Assembly: GCA_020720565.1 (NCBI GenBank)
Contig: DYOK01000009.1
Coordinates: forward strand, 15,038 to 24,709
DNA from: Acetofilamentum sp.
GTDB lineage: Bacteria; Bacteroidota; Bacteroidia; Bacteroidales; JAFGXI01
Reading direction: 5' to 3'
Length of the DNA stretch: 9,672 nucleotides
The notes beneath the pieces are model-generated. The model searched no databases and was not told the DNA's origin. It saw only the letters and a program-made list of their open reading frames with translations. Made by a program: the position numbers and the translations under genes. Shown in pieces: positions 1-6,783 of the stretch (within the stretch, counting starts at the first letter, position 1; each line of letters starts with the position of its first letter).

Positions 1-1
1 T

Positions 2-1099
2 TTACAAATCGTCGGTGAGGTACTTGACAATTTTAACATCGTGAAAAACTTCTTTTGCAACGACTCGAAGTACAGTATATGACGGCACCGCTAAAATCAT
101 CCCAAGTATGCCAGCCATGCTCCCAGCCATCAAAATAACTAAGAAAATTTCGATAGGCTCTGCTTTAACTGAGCTAGAATAAATAAAAGGTTGTAATAAA
201 AATGCATCAATCATTTGGACGGCTAAAAAAACAGCCACAATGCTCAAAACAACCCAAGTTAAATTCTCTGGAACTTCTTGTGTGAGTTGAGATGCCGCTC
301 CAATTATGGTACCGAAACTCATTCCGATTATAGGGCCAACATACGGAATCACATTCACAAAACCAGCAAGTAAGCCAATGATGATGGCATGAGAAAAGTC
401 TATTCCCACCAAAGTAAGTCCGGTAGTTATCAAGAATATGACCGAAATAACATCGATAAACAAACCAAAAAAATAACGGCGTAATAAATCGACAATTTTT
501 AATACCACAGCCTTAGTTTGCATTTCTCTTTCGACAGGCACAAAGCTTAATATACTCTTCATTACCAATGTGTTATCTTTTAGAAAAAAGAATGATATAA
601 AACTCACAGCAAAAATAGCAATGATAATATCTCCCAAAATACTAGCCACCGACGAAAATACATCTTTGGCTTGGTCAAAGCTGAGTAAAGTTATCATCTT
701 GTTTTGGATAAACAATTCTATATCAGATGAGTTTGAGAAAACCGAAAATTTACGCATTAGTATCGCCAAATCTTGAATGGGCACTTCGAAATACTGCCTC
801 AAGGCATTGACATTAACCTGTGATAATAGGTTAATTTCTCTAATTACCATGGGTACAAAAATCCAAAAAAACAAACCAATCATCGACCAAAGCATCAACA
901 AACTAAGTGCGGCAGATACCGATTTAGAGATCCCAAAGCGTCCTATTCTAATTTTTAATAGCAAATTAAAGATCGATGAGCCCACTAAAGACACCACTGC
1001 TGCAATGAGCAAATACATCCAAATAGTCGAAAAAAAATAAAAGGTAGTGAGAAGAATAGCGCCTCCTAACCACAAACGTGTCTTTTTAGATGCCAACAT
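2..1099 (-). CDS. AI-2E family transporter (PF01594-type multispanning membrane protein)
   Basis: Inner-membrane protein of 365 aa, a normal length for the family. Hydrophobic segments lie near residues 10-40, 60-85, 152-173, 212-232, 236-265, 282-300 and 317-345, with a polar, probably extracytoplasmic stretch near 90-150. Family signatures are visible: the G-N-IPYVGP block at 249-256 followed by a Gly-rich helix, a QP...K..P element at 303-315, and the C-terminal GxxGMxLAVP-like block at 329-339. The family is named after an E. coli autoinducer-2 exporter, but other members are implicated in Na+/H+ antiport or have unknown substrates, so the substrate is open here. The ATG shares one base with the TAA of the upstream elbB gene (TAATG), which suggests translational coupling. 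The stop is at 2-4, so the gene is complete. The family call is firm; the function is not. Confidence 0.88.
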   Translation of the reverse strand: MLASKKTRLWLGGAILLTTFYFFSTIWMYLLIAAVVSLVGSSIFNLLLKIRIGRFGISKSVSAALSLLMLWSMIGLFFWIFVPMVIREINLLSQVNVNALRQYFEVPIQDLAILMRKFSVFSNSSDIELFIQNKMITLLSFDQAKDVFSSVASILGDIIIAIFAVSFISFFFLKDNTLVMKSILSFVPVEREMQTKAVVLKIVDLLRRYFFGLFIDVISVIFLITTGLTLVGIDFSHAIIIGLLAGFVNVIPYVGPIIGMSFGTIIGAASQLTQEVPENLTWVVLSIVAVFLAVQMIDAFLLQPFIYSSSVKAEPIEIFLVILMAGSMAGILGMILAVPSYTVLRVVAKEVFHDVKIVKYLTDDL

Positions 1100-1758
1100 T
1101 ACATTATCATATTTAAAACAGCTTTCACAACCTGTGTAGCCCCTTGTTCAATATCTAAAATGGTTGCGTCGAGCATATAACAAGGCGTTGTAGCTAAGTT
1201 AAAGTGCTTATCGACAATCACTTCGCCATGATTGGTCAATTCGTGGTGCGAACCCATAGATTCGATATATTGAGCCGTCTCAGCATCTTGGCCAATGGTG
1301 ACAGTAGCTCCTTTTAGCACGCCAACGACAATAGCAGGCGAAATACAAAGGGCACCGATTGGTTTTTTGGCTTTGTACATGTCTATTATTGCCTTTTCGA
1401 GCGAAGGCAAAACCTCTTGATTGGCTCCTTTAAACGCAAAGTTTGACAAATTTTTAGCCACTCCAAAACCACCTGGCAACATCAGAGCATCGAATAAACT
1501 GGCATCGAATGCGTCTAAATCTTGTATCTTACCTCTTGCTATTCGAGCAGACTCCACCAATACATTCCGACTTTCGGGCATTTCTTGTCCCGTAATGTGA
1601 TTAATAACGTGATGTTGATTAATGTTGGGTGCAAAAATTTCGTAGGTACCACCATTAGCAGCAATTGCCAGCATGGTTAAAGTTGCTTCGTGAATTTCGG
1701 CACCATCGTACACACCACAACCAGCTAAAACAATGGCAAATTTTGGATTTTTTTTCAT
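1099..1758 (-). CDS. elbB: ElbB-like isoprenoid biosynthesis glyoxalase (DJ-1/PfpI superfamily)
   Basis: A 219-aa cytoplasmic protein that matches the E. coli ElbB family along its length. It carries GCGVYDGAEIHE at 13-24, the APN.NQHHVINH.TG stretch near 43-57, RNVLVESARIARG at 64-76, PGGFG..KNLSNFAFKG at 95-111, and the nucleophile elbow ALCISPA with Cys138. ElbB was named for raising lycopene yield in E. coli and the protein has glyoxalase III-type activity in vitro; its physiological role is unsettled. It is the first gene of a pair with the AI-2E-type membrane protein, whose ATG overlaps its stop by one base. Upstream is an 83-bp gap with a C6/G6 hairpin that separates it from the SRPBCC/pyrE pair. 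The start at 1756-1758 gives the standard N-terminus (MKK.....V.AGCGVYDG). The family call is very secure. Confidence 0.93.
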   Translation of the reverse strand: MKKNPKFAIVLAGCGVYDGAEIHEATLTMLAIAANGGTYEIFAPNINQHHVINHITGQEMPESRNVLVESARIARGKIQDLDAFDASLFDALMLPGGFGVAKNLSNFAFKGANQEVLPSLEKAIIDMYKAKKPIGALCISPAIVVGVLKGATVTIGQDAETAQYIESMGSHHELTNHGEVIVDKHFNLATTPCYMLDATILDIEQGATQVVKAVLNMIM

Positions 1759-1823
1759 GTGTTTATATTTAGCCCCTACCCCCCAAAGGGGGGAATAGAG
1801 CGTAGTTTCATCTGTTTATATTT
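1756..1823. repeat. C6/G6 hairpin element bracketed by 11-bp direct repeats
   Basis: TGTTTATATTT occurs at 1760-1770 and again at 1813-1823; counting the preceding CAT the match is 14/15 (1756-1770 and 1809-1823). Between the copies are 42 bp containing a perfect hairpin, CCCCCC (1779-1784), loop AAA, GGGGGG (1788-1793). The hairpin has no T-run on either side and so is not a classical terminator. GC-rich C/G hairpins of this type recur between genes in Bacteroidota, from memory only. The direct repeats suggest a small insertion with target duplication immediately upstream of elbB, although the repeat is AT-rich and one copy includes the elbB start codon. Confidence 0.6.
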
Positions 1824-1841
1824 TTGGTTAAAGGTTGACAC

Positions 1842-2243
1842 TTAAAACGTATGTGTTTCGAGTTGGTCGAGTAATTTTTCTAGAAAATCGCCTAATGGTT
1901 TAACTGCTAACATTTTAAGCATGGCGTTAAGTTCGGCATTCATCACCAATTGCACTTGACTTTTGGTTTGATCAACAGCATGAATCTGTACCTCAAAATC
2001 AAAATTAAAAGGTACATTTCCAAAATGGGTCATATGAATCCGATTAAAAGGCTGTTTTTCGACAATTTTCATCCCTAAACTGGCAATCCCAGAAATGGTA
2101 AATTGGCAGGTGTCTGAGCTTGACGACCAATTGATCACTTTATCGGGCATTAAATGTTCGAACTGATTAAAATCTGACAAAAAGTTAAAAATAACTTCCG
2201 ACGACTGATTAATACTTCTGGCTTTACTTTCGATTTTTGTCAT
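1842..2243 (-). CDS. Small SRPBCC (START/polyketide cyclase-like) protein
   Basis: A 133-aa protein without signal peptide. Its pattern fits the helix-grip SRPBCC fold: an N-terminal strand (TKIESKARSI), the conserved helix start SSEVIFNFLSDFNQFEHLMPDKV (14-36), alternating beta strands from about 40 to 105, and a long amphipathic C-terminal helix (about 106-131). No catalytic residues are recognisable; members of this fold bind hydrophobic ligands or act as cyclases, and for this one neither ligand nor reaction is known. It starts 4 bp after the pyrE stop, so the two are almost certainly co-transcribed. From memory, a similar small protein sits beside pyrE in other Bacteroidota. The fold assignment is good; the role is unknown. 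Confidence 0.8.
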   Translation of the reverse strand: MTKIESKARSINQSSEVIFNFLSDFNQFEHLMPDKVINWSSSSDTCQFTISGIASLGMKIVEKQPFNRIHMTHFGNVPFNFDFEVQIHAVDQTKSQVQLVMNAELNAMLKMLAVKPLGDFLEKLLDQLETHTF

Positions 2244-2247
2244 ATTG

Positions 2248-2880
2248 TTATTGTTGCCATGTTTCTGGGTTCTGACGCCACTCTTTTAATGTCTCTATTT
2301 GTGATGATTGAATATAATTAACCGATATGGCATAATCTAATAGTGCGTGATAATCGCTTAATGTAATCAATTCACAATTGGATTTTTCGAAATTCTGACG
2401 TGCTTTTTCGAAGTCGTATGTAAAAATGGCCACCATTCCCAATACCTTTGCACCTTCTTGACGCAAAGCTTCGACCGCCGACAAACTGCTTCCGCCAGTC
2501 GATATTAAGTCTTCGATAACCACCACATTTTTATCTTTTGGCAAAAAACCTTCTATTTGGTTACCCATACCATGCGATTTTGCAGTCGAACGAACATATA
2601 CAAATGGCAAATTAAGGGCTTGAGCAACCAAAACACCTTGAGCAATGGCACCTGTCGCAACGCCAGCAATCACTTCGACATTGGGGAAATTGGCTTTAAC
2701 TTGGCGTACAAACTCGTCGCGAATAAAATCGCGAATATCGGGATATGAAAGAGTCAATCGATTGTCGCAGTATATCGGACTTTTCCAACCGCTGGCCCAA
2801 GTAAAAGGATTTGTAGGTTGCAGTTTAATTGCTTTAATTTGCACCAATTTCTCGGCCACAGATTGTCGAATGAGATTCAT
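2248..2880 (-). CDS. pyrE: Orotate phosphoribosyltransferase
   Basis: Transfers the phosphoribosyl group of PRPP to orotate to give OMP, the fifth step of de novo pyrimidine synthesis, in the cytoplasm. At 210 aa it has the usual length. The N-terminal hood has the FTWASGWKSPIYCDNR block at 26-41. The flexible catalytic loop is RSTAKSHGMGNQIEG at 97-111, with Arg97, Lys101 and His103, and the PRPP-binding motif is VVVIEDLISTGGS at 119-131 with adjacent acidic Glu123-Asp124. It heads a leftward unit with the SRPBCC gene 4 bp downstream and is divergent from the Nudix gene. No strong TAnnTTTG box is visible in front of it. No other pyr gene is in the window. The assignment is certain. Confidence 0.97.
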   Translation of the reverse strand: MNLIRQSVAEKLVQIKAIKLQPTNPFTWASGWKSPIYCDNRLTLSYPDIRDFIRDEFVRQVKANFPNVEVIAGVATGAIAQGVLVAQALNLPFVYVRSTAKSHGMGNQIEGFLPKDKNVVVIEDLISTGGSSLSAVEALRQEGAKVLGMVAIFTYDFEKARQNFEKSNCELITLSDYHALLDYAISVNYIQSSQIETLKEWRQNPETWQQ

Positions 2881-2970
2881 GTTGATGTATTTAAGAAATG
2901 TGAATATTTAAAGTCGTTTATTAAAATAGTTAATGTGCTATTTTAAAGCATGTTGTAAAAGTAATCCAAA

Positions 2971-2981
2971 GGTCGAAGACC
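2971..2981. repeat. GGTCGAAGACC mini-hairpin, shared with 5265-5275
   Basis: GGTC-GAA-GACC sits in the pyrE/Nudix divergent intergenic region, just upstream of the preferred Nudix start. The same 11-mer in the opposite orientation lies in the plug/mtaB divergent region, and the shared word extends to 12 bp (AGGTCGAAGACC). It could be a protein-binding site, part of a dispersed repeat, or chance in a genome rich in TCGA words. Confidence 0.35.
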
Positions 2982-3001
2982 ATAGTTTAAATTTAGTGCA
3001 A

Positions 3002-3607
3002 ATGTATAAAGTTTTTTTTAACGAGCAGTCTTTAAGCATATACTCCGAACAAGATATTCTTACTTCGGCAGATTATATCGTTATTGATTCTGATGAGCAA
3101 ATTAAGCCAATAATTATACAATTTATTGAGGGCGACGAAGACCTAAACCTTGTGAGTAAAGACCCACAGTTGCTTTTCGAGCATATTAAACAATCTTTTA
3201 AATATGTCGAAGCTGCTGGTGGATTGGTTACTAATGCCGATGAGGAATATTTGATGATATACCGCCTTGGATATTGGGATTTGCCAAAAGGAAAATGTCA
3301 TTCGAACGAAACGGGCTCAAGCTGTGCCATGCGAGAAATTGTGGAAGAATGTGGATTAAAATCGCTAAAAATACACCATCACATCATCGATACATATCAC
3401 ATTTACGAGCATAAAGAACAAATGTATTTGAAAAAAACTTCGTGGTATTTGTTCGAAAGCCTGGATCCAAACGAAGAGCTGATTCCACAAACCGAAGAAG
3501 ATATTGAGCAAGTGGTTTGGTTCGACCAAGACGAGCTCGAATTCGCATTAGACGAAACCTACCCCAACATTACAATGGTTTTCGAAGCCCATAAAAACAA
3601 ATTGTGA
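3002..3607 (+). CDS. Nudix hydrolase with N-terminal extension
   Basis: Hydrolyses a nucleoside diphosphate linked to another moiety; the substrate cannot be told from the sequence. Starting at 3002 the protein has 201 aa. The Nudix box is perfect, G-x5-E-x7-REIVEECGL at residues 97-119, preceded by WDLPKGK at 92-98 and an AAGGLV strand near 71-76. About 70 residues come before the catalytic domain, beginning MYKVFFNEQSLSI; I recall this N-terminus from other Bacteroidota Nudix proteins, but its role is unknown. An in-frame ATG at 2933 would add 23 residues (MCYFKACCKSNP...) with two close cysteines and low family likeness, so I prefer 3002. The gene is divergent from pyrE, an arrangement seen in related genomes from memory, which hints at a nucleotide-linked role. 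Confidence 0.88.
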   Translation: MYKVFFNEQSLSIYSEQDILTSADYIVIDSDEQIKPIIIQFIEGDEDLNLVSKDPQLLFEHIKQSFKYVEAAGGLVTNADEEYLMIYRLGYWDLPKGKCHSNETGSSCAMREIVEECGLKSLKIHHHIIDTYHIYEHKEQMYLKKTSWYLFESLDPNEELIPQTEEDIEQVVWFDQDELEFALDETYPNITMVFEAHKNKL

Positions 3608-3696
3608 ATTGTGAACCTGTCAACCTTCGGTAGATAAATCTATCCTGACTGACCTACCTACCGGCAGGCAGGCGGCAGGCAGGCACCAGATAGATT
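3606..3696. repeat. Dispersed hairpin repeat, copy 1, carrying a GC-rich insert
   Basis: Bases 3606-3644 match 8531-8569 with one mismatch in 39. The unit ends in AATCTATC (3637-3644), which pairs with GATAGATT (3689-3696), an 8-bp perfect stem. In copy 2 the loop is only GCCA; here it is 44 bases with a 4-bp periodic structure: (CTGA)2, (CCTA)2, CC, then GGCA-type units to 3685. On the minus strand CCTGCCTGCC/GGTAGGTAGG pairs throughout if G:U is allowed, so it is a REP-like palindrome nested in the hairpin loop. The copy lies just after the Nudix stop. Confidence 0.75.
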
Positions 3697-3840
3697 GTGA
3701 ATTATTTTCTATGTGCAACTGTGGATTTACGAAAAAATAAATTACACAAAGTTTCTCAAAGGAATACACACAAAGGAACACGAAGTAAATACAAATTATG
3801 AATTTTTAATTTTAAATTCTTGATTATCAATTTTGAAAGT
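3697..3840. other. AT-rich convergent intergenic DNA with CAAAGGAA repeats
   Basis: No gene is visible here. CAAAGGAA occurs at 3757-3764 and 3771-3778 within a CACAAAG-rich stretch. An AT-rich inverted repeat, GAATTT (3800-3805) with AAATTC (3814-3819), lies 22-41 bp beyond the plug gene stop and could assist transcription termination, but the stem is weak. The rest resembles the GAATTATGAATT-type filler seen elsewhere in the window. Confidence 0.4.
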
Positions 3841-5133
3841 TCAATAATACGAATTTTTCAATTGCTCGGGACTCGAATTGTTTACAATGCTAAAACCAAC
3901 CAATCTGTCGTATTCGTCGCCAAAAGTACGGGCGTAAACATAAATTAGGTAATTGTTTTCTGTTTCGTGATGCGAGCCTTCGAATCGGGCCACATCCCAT
4001 TCACCAGTTTTATCGTCGACCCAAACATATTCGTAGTTATAATACCCTTGCTTAAGTTTGATCATCAACTGATAGGCTTTTTTTTCGTAATTATAAACCA
4101 TCCGGTTCGATTCGTCGGTTCGGAAATTATTGAGCTCTCCAACTACATAAACTTTCCCATCGGTCAATGGTTCGGGCATAGGTAAATAAAAATACACTTG
4201 GGCGTAATCCGATTCTAAAATATCGTCGTCGGTTTCTCGGTTACGAATTACATAGGCTCCATTGATATCTTTTTCGTTGAGATACACCTTAAATCGACGC
4301 TCGTCGTCGTCCATCAATCGTACATAGTAGACTTGATCTTCGAAAAATATTTTAGCCACTCGTTCTTGTAAATATTTTAGACTCTGCATATTAAAGACTC
4401 TAAATTCATTATACCCCTGATACGCATTGTCTTCGGTATTTTCGAATATTAACGCACCATCTCTAACAAACTGAGCTTGCAAATCGGTTTTAGCCAAGGT
4501 CCAAATGTTATTTGGCACCACAGCAATTTTGACGTCGTTATATGGGTCGGTCAAACTAAGAGCCGAAGTATTGACTTGAAAATCTACTTGTTGATGCGAA
4601 CTTCGGTATTTGGCCAAAATGGATCGCTTGGCACTTGCCGAAATCCCTGCCTTGTTTTCGTAAACAGAAAAGCGTTGCGTAAATAACAATTGGCTTTGAT
4701 CAAAATCTTGGTAAACCTTTATGATGTAATTGCCAGAAACTTTAAACTGCACCATATCGTTGGGCAAGTTTACACTATAATGCTGATATTTAATAAAGGT
4801 ATTGAACGATTCTTTTGGCATATCGAACTGATTTTCGAAAAAGCCATTGAGGTATTCGTTTTCGTGCAAGGACGAAGGCGTCCAATCCGCATTACAATGA
4901 ATAATTTTGTAATTGAATGTTTCGGCACTTTCCGACAGGTAATCGAAATTTAAACCGATGGTTTGCTCACTGCCCAATTCTATCACTGGATAAGACACCT
5001 CCCAACCCGACAATTCCATTTTAATGCTAGCAATTTGGGTATTGTACCGAACATTTTGCAGGGCATCGGTTTGTGAATAACTGAATACTATGGCACAAAA
5101 AACAAATAATAAAGTCGAAATTGATTTAAACAT
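3841..5133 (-). CDS. Type IX secretion system plug protein (DUF5103 family)
   Basis: A 430-aa protein with a clear Sec signal peptide: MFK, then a hydrophobic core to about residue 18 and probable cleavage near SYS/Q at 20-21, so it is periplasmic. The family is recognised by the N-terminal beta domain (about 28-160, including IELGSEQTIGLNFDYL at 51-66 and the HCNADW stretch at 79-84), a middle DPYND region near 196-200, and the C-terminal part with GELNNF at 332-337 and the closing GSHHETENNY...YDRLVG block at 386-413. In Flavobacterium johnsoniae the homologue closes the periplasmic side of the SprA translocon when PorV is absent. It is divergent from mtaB, with a TACTTTTG -7 box upstream. 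No other T9SS gene lies nearby, which is usual for this dispersed system. Confidence 0.88.
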   Translation of the reverse strand: MFKSISTLLFVFCAIVFSYSQTDALQNVRYNTQIASIKMELSGWEVSYPVIELGSEQTIGLNFDYLSESAETFNYKIIHCNADWTPSSLHENEYLNGFFENQFDMPKESFNTFIKYQHYSVNLPNDMVQFKVSGNYIIKVYQDFDQSQLLFTQRFSVYENKAGISASAKRSILAKYRSSHQQVDFQVNTSALSLTDPYNDVKIAVVPNNIWTLAKTDLQAQFVRDGALIFENTEDNAYQGYNEFRVFNMQSLKYLQERVAKIFFEDQVYYVRLMDDDERRFKVYLNEKDINGAYVIRNRETDDDILESDYAQVYFYLPMPEPLTDGKVYVVGELNNFRTDESNRMVYNYEKKAYQLMIKLKQGYYNYEYVWVDDKTGEWDVARFEGSHHETENNYLIYVYARTFGDEYDRLVGFSIVNNSSPEQLKNSYY

Positions 5134-5161
5134 TTGACAAAATGATAAAAATTATAAAAAT

Positions 5162-5169
5162 CAAAAGTA
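5162..5169 (-). promoter_or_regulatory. -7 box of the plug gene promoter (TACTTTTG)
   Basis: On the minus strand this reads TACTTTTG, an exact match to the Bacteroidota -7 consensus TAnnTTTG, 28 bp before the ATG at 5133. No good TTG -33 element is found at the expected 19-21 bp spacing, so it is a partial promoter match. Confidence 0.45.
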
Positions 5170-5264
5170 GGTTATTTTTCGAGTGAAATGAAAAAATTGC
5201 TAAGCTCATATATTATACCAAAATTGATTTAGCATGATCGAGCCCGAGACTTAAAAGGATTTAA

Positions 5265-5275
5265 GGTCTTCGACC
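5265..5275. repeat. GGTCTTCGACC mini-hairpin, inverted copy of 2971-2981
   Basis: This is the reverse complement of the word at 2971-2981 and again lies between divergently transcribed genes. With one more base each side the stem is AGGTC/GACCT around TTC. Function is unknown. Confidence 0.35.
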
Positions 5276-5342
5276 TATTTGTTAATTATTTAACTTACAT
5301 TAATCCTGTTTCTTAGGCTAACAAAATCAGCCATATATTAAT

Positions 5343-5354
5343 CTAAGTACTTAG
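5343..5354. promoter_or_regulatory. Perfect 12-bp palindrome CTAAGTACTTAG upstream of mtaB
   Basis: CTAAGTACTTAG is its own reverse complement. It lies 79 bp before the mtaB ATG and 53 bp before the putative -7 box, a plausible place for a dimeric regulator. No known regulator site is recognised, so the operator reading is speculative. Confidence 0.3.
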
Positions 5355-5407
5355 TATCCATGTCTCATTAAAACATGTAACACATTATTTTTTTGAATAA
5401 TTCGGTA

Positions 5408-5415
5408 TATCTTTG
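5408..5415 (+). promoter_or_regulatory. -7 box of the mtaB promoter (TATCTTTG)
   Basis: TATCTTTG matches TAnnTTTG exactly and ends 18 bp before the mtaB ATG, giving a very short leader. A TTG at 5393-5395 is only 12 bp upstream, too close for a normal -33 element, so the support is the -7 box and its position. Confidence 0.45.
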
Positions 5416-5433
5416 CCAAAATCTTTTTTTTGA

Positions 5434-6735
5434 ATGAACACAATTGCATTTCAAACCCTCGGATGTAAACTCAATTTCTCTGAAACAGCCACATTATCGA
5501 GATTATTTATCGAACAAGGTTACCAAAAAGTCGGATTTAATCAAGCGTCAGATGTTTATGTGATTAACACCTGTTCGGTTACCGAAGAAGCCGATAAAAA
5601 GTGCCGACAAGTCATTCGAAAAGCCATTCGACAGAATCCTGAAGCAACTGTAATTGTAACGGGGTGCTTTGCCCAATTAAAACCCAAAGAGATTATTAAC
5701 ATACCAGGCGTTAGTCTGGTTTTAGGAGCTAACGAAAAACTCGATTTTAATCGATATTTAGCACATATCCAAGGTCAAAAAACACCCGAAACCCATACCT
5801 GCGAAATTAACGAAGTGGACCGCTATTTTGCAGCCCATTCGTTGAGCGAGCGAACCCGTTCATTTTTAAAAGTGCAAGACGGATGCGATTATCCCTGCAC
5901 CTATTGTACCATTCCCAAAGCACGTGGCAAAAGCAGAAATGCCACCGTAGAATCTATAAGGGTACAAGCCGAAAGTATTGCGGCCAAAGGCATTCGCGAA
6001 TTAATTCTTACCGGTGTCAATATTGGGGACTTTGGCAAATCGACTGGAGAAAGTTTTTTTGACCTTATCAAAGCATTGGAACAAGTTAAGGGCATCGATC
6101 GCATTAGAATTTCGTCTATTGAACCCAATTTGCTCACTGACGAAATGCTCGACCATATTGCAAAATCGAAAGTGATAATGCCTCATTTTCACATTCCCCT
6201 GCAATCGGGTTCCGACACGGTATTGCGGTTGATGAAGCGACGTTACAACACCAAAATATTTATCGAAAAAATCGAACGTATCAATCGGTTGATGCCTCAT
6301 GCCGCCATCGGAATTGATGTGATTGTAGGCTTCCCAGGCGAAACTGACGAGCTTTTCGAAGAAACCGAACTATTGCTTAATTCCTTGGAATTTATGAATC
6401 TGCATGTGTTTTCGTATTCCGAACGCCCTGGCACACCGGCAAGCACATACGAGCATAAAGTCGGAGAAACCGAAAAACAGCACCGAAGTCAAATTTTGCA
6501 TCGCATCAGCGACAAAAAACAAAGGGCCTTTAACGAGAAGTTTTTAAACAGCGAGCGAGTCGTGTTGGTCGAAAATAAACACCGAAATGGCAATTGGTAT
6601 GGCTTTACCGATAATTATATCAAAGTGGAATTGCAGGGAGAAAATATCAAAACCAATCAATTTATTAATGTTCAAATGATTAAGCAAAACACAGATTTAA
6701 GTGTGGTAGGGAGAGAAAACCAAACCTTAGTTTAG
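5434..6735 (+). CDS. mtaB: tRNA (N6-L-threonylcarbamoyladenosine(37)-C2)-methylthiotransferase MtaB
   Basis: Radical-SAM enzyme that adds a methylthio group to t6A37, giving ms2t6A37 in tRNAs that read ANN codons. At 433 aa it has the family length. The N-terminal UPF0004 domain supplies the auxiliary cluster cysteines Cys11 (TLGCKLN, the MtaB-type form), Cys47 (NTCSVT) and Cys78 (VTGCFAQ). The SAM-binding 4Fe-4S cluster is CxxxCxxC at 151-158 (GCDYPCTYCTIP), followed by ARGKSRN. The middle domain has the LTGVNIGDFG, SSIEPNLL and IPLQSGSD blocks, and the last 60-odd residues form a TRAM-like RNA-binding domain. TLGCKLN and the overall length favour MtaB over MiaB or RimO. corA follows 48 bp later on the same strand and may be co-transcribed. 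Confidence 0.93.
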   Translation: MNTIAFQTLGCKLNFSETATLSRLFIEQGYQKVGFNQASDVYVINTCSVTEEADKKCRQVIRKAIRQNPEATVIVTGCFAQLKPKEIINIPGVSLVLGANEKLDFNRYLAHIQGQKTPETHTCEINEVDRYFAAHSLSERTRSFLKVQDGCDYPCTYCTIPKARGKSRNATVESIRVQAESIAAKGIRELILTGVNIGDFGKSTGESFFDLIKALEQVKGIDRIRISSIEPNLLTDEMLDHIAKSKVIMPHFHIPLQSGSDTVLRLMKRRYNTKIFIEKIERINRLMPHAAIGIDVIVGFPGETDELFEETELLLNSLEFMNLHVFSYSERPGTPASTYEHKVGETEKQHRSQILHRISDKKQRAFNEKFLNSERVVLVENKHRNGNWYGFTDNYIKVELQGENIKTNQFINVQMIKQNTDLSVVGRENQTLV

Positions 6736-6783
6736 CCCAAATCGATATAGAATCAAGTCCACAACAACTAAAAAACAGTTCTG

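Larger units (their letters stand above)
5134..5433. other. Divergent intergenic region between plug gene and mtaB
   Basis: About 300 bp without a gene. It holds a -7 box for each flanking gene, the GGTCTTCGACC mini-hairpin at 5265-5275 (5-bp stem AGGTC/GACCT, loop TTC), and a perfect 12-bp palindrome at 5343-5354. A 6-bp inverted repeat TGCTAA/TTAGCA (5198-5203, 5229-5234) is probably chance. I see no small ORF or RNA gene. Confidence 0.6.

Noticed and set aside
570..1040. Two plus-strand open frames (570-776 and 777-1040) opposite the AI-2E-type gene
   Set aside because: They lie fully antisense to a gene with clear family motifs and show no recognisable protein signature.
2..1099. Autoinducer-2 quorum-sensing export as the function of the AI-2E-family gene
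   Set aside because: The family name overstates the evidence, and no luxS or lsr gene is in the window.
1779..1793. C6/G6 hairpin as an intrinsic terminator for the SRPBCC/pyrE unit
   Set aside because: No run of T follows the stem on either strand. It might still pause transcription.
2933..3001. N-terminal extension of the Nudix protein from the ATG at 2933
   Set aside because: The added 23 residues are Cys/Lys rich and unlike the family, whereas MYKVFFN at 3002 is a typical start. The longer form cannot be excluded by sequence alone.
3645..3688. GGCA/CCTA periodic stretch considered as a CRISPR fragment or coding microsatellite
   Set aside because: The units are 4 bp with no spacers and no reading frame; it fits a REP-like palindrome better.
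5901..6300. Minus-strand open frames inside mtaB
   Set aside because: They overlap the conserved radical-SAM coding region and have no family likeness.
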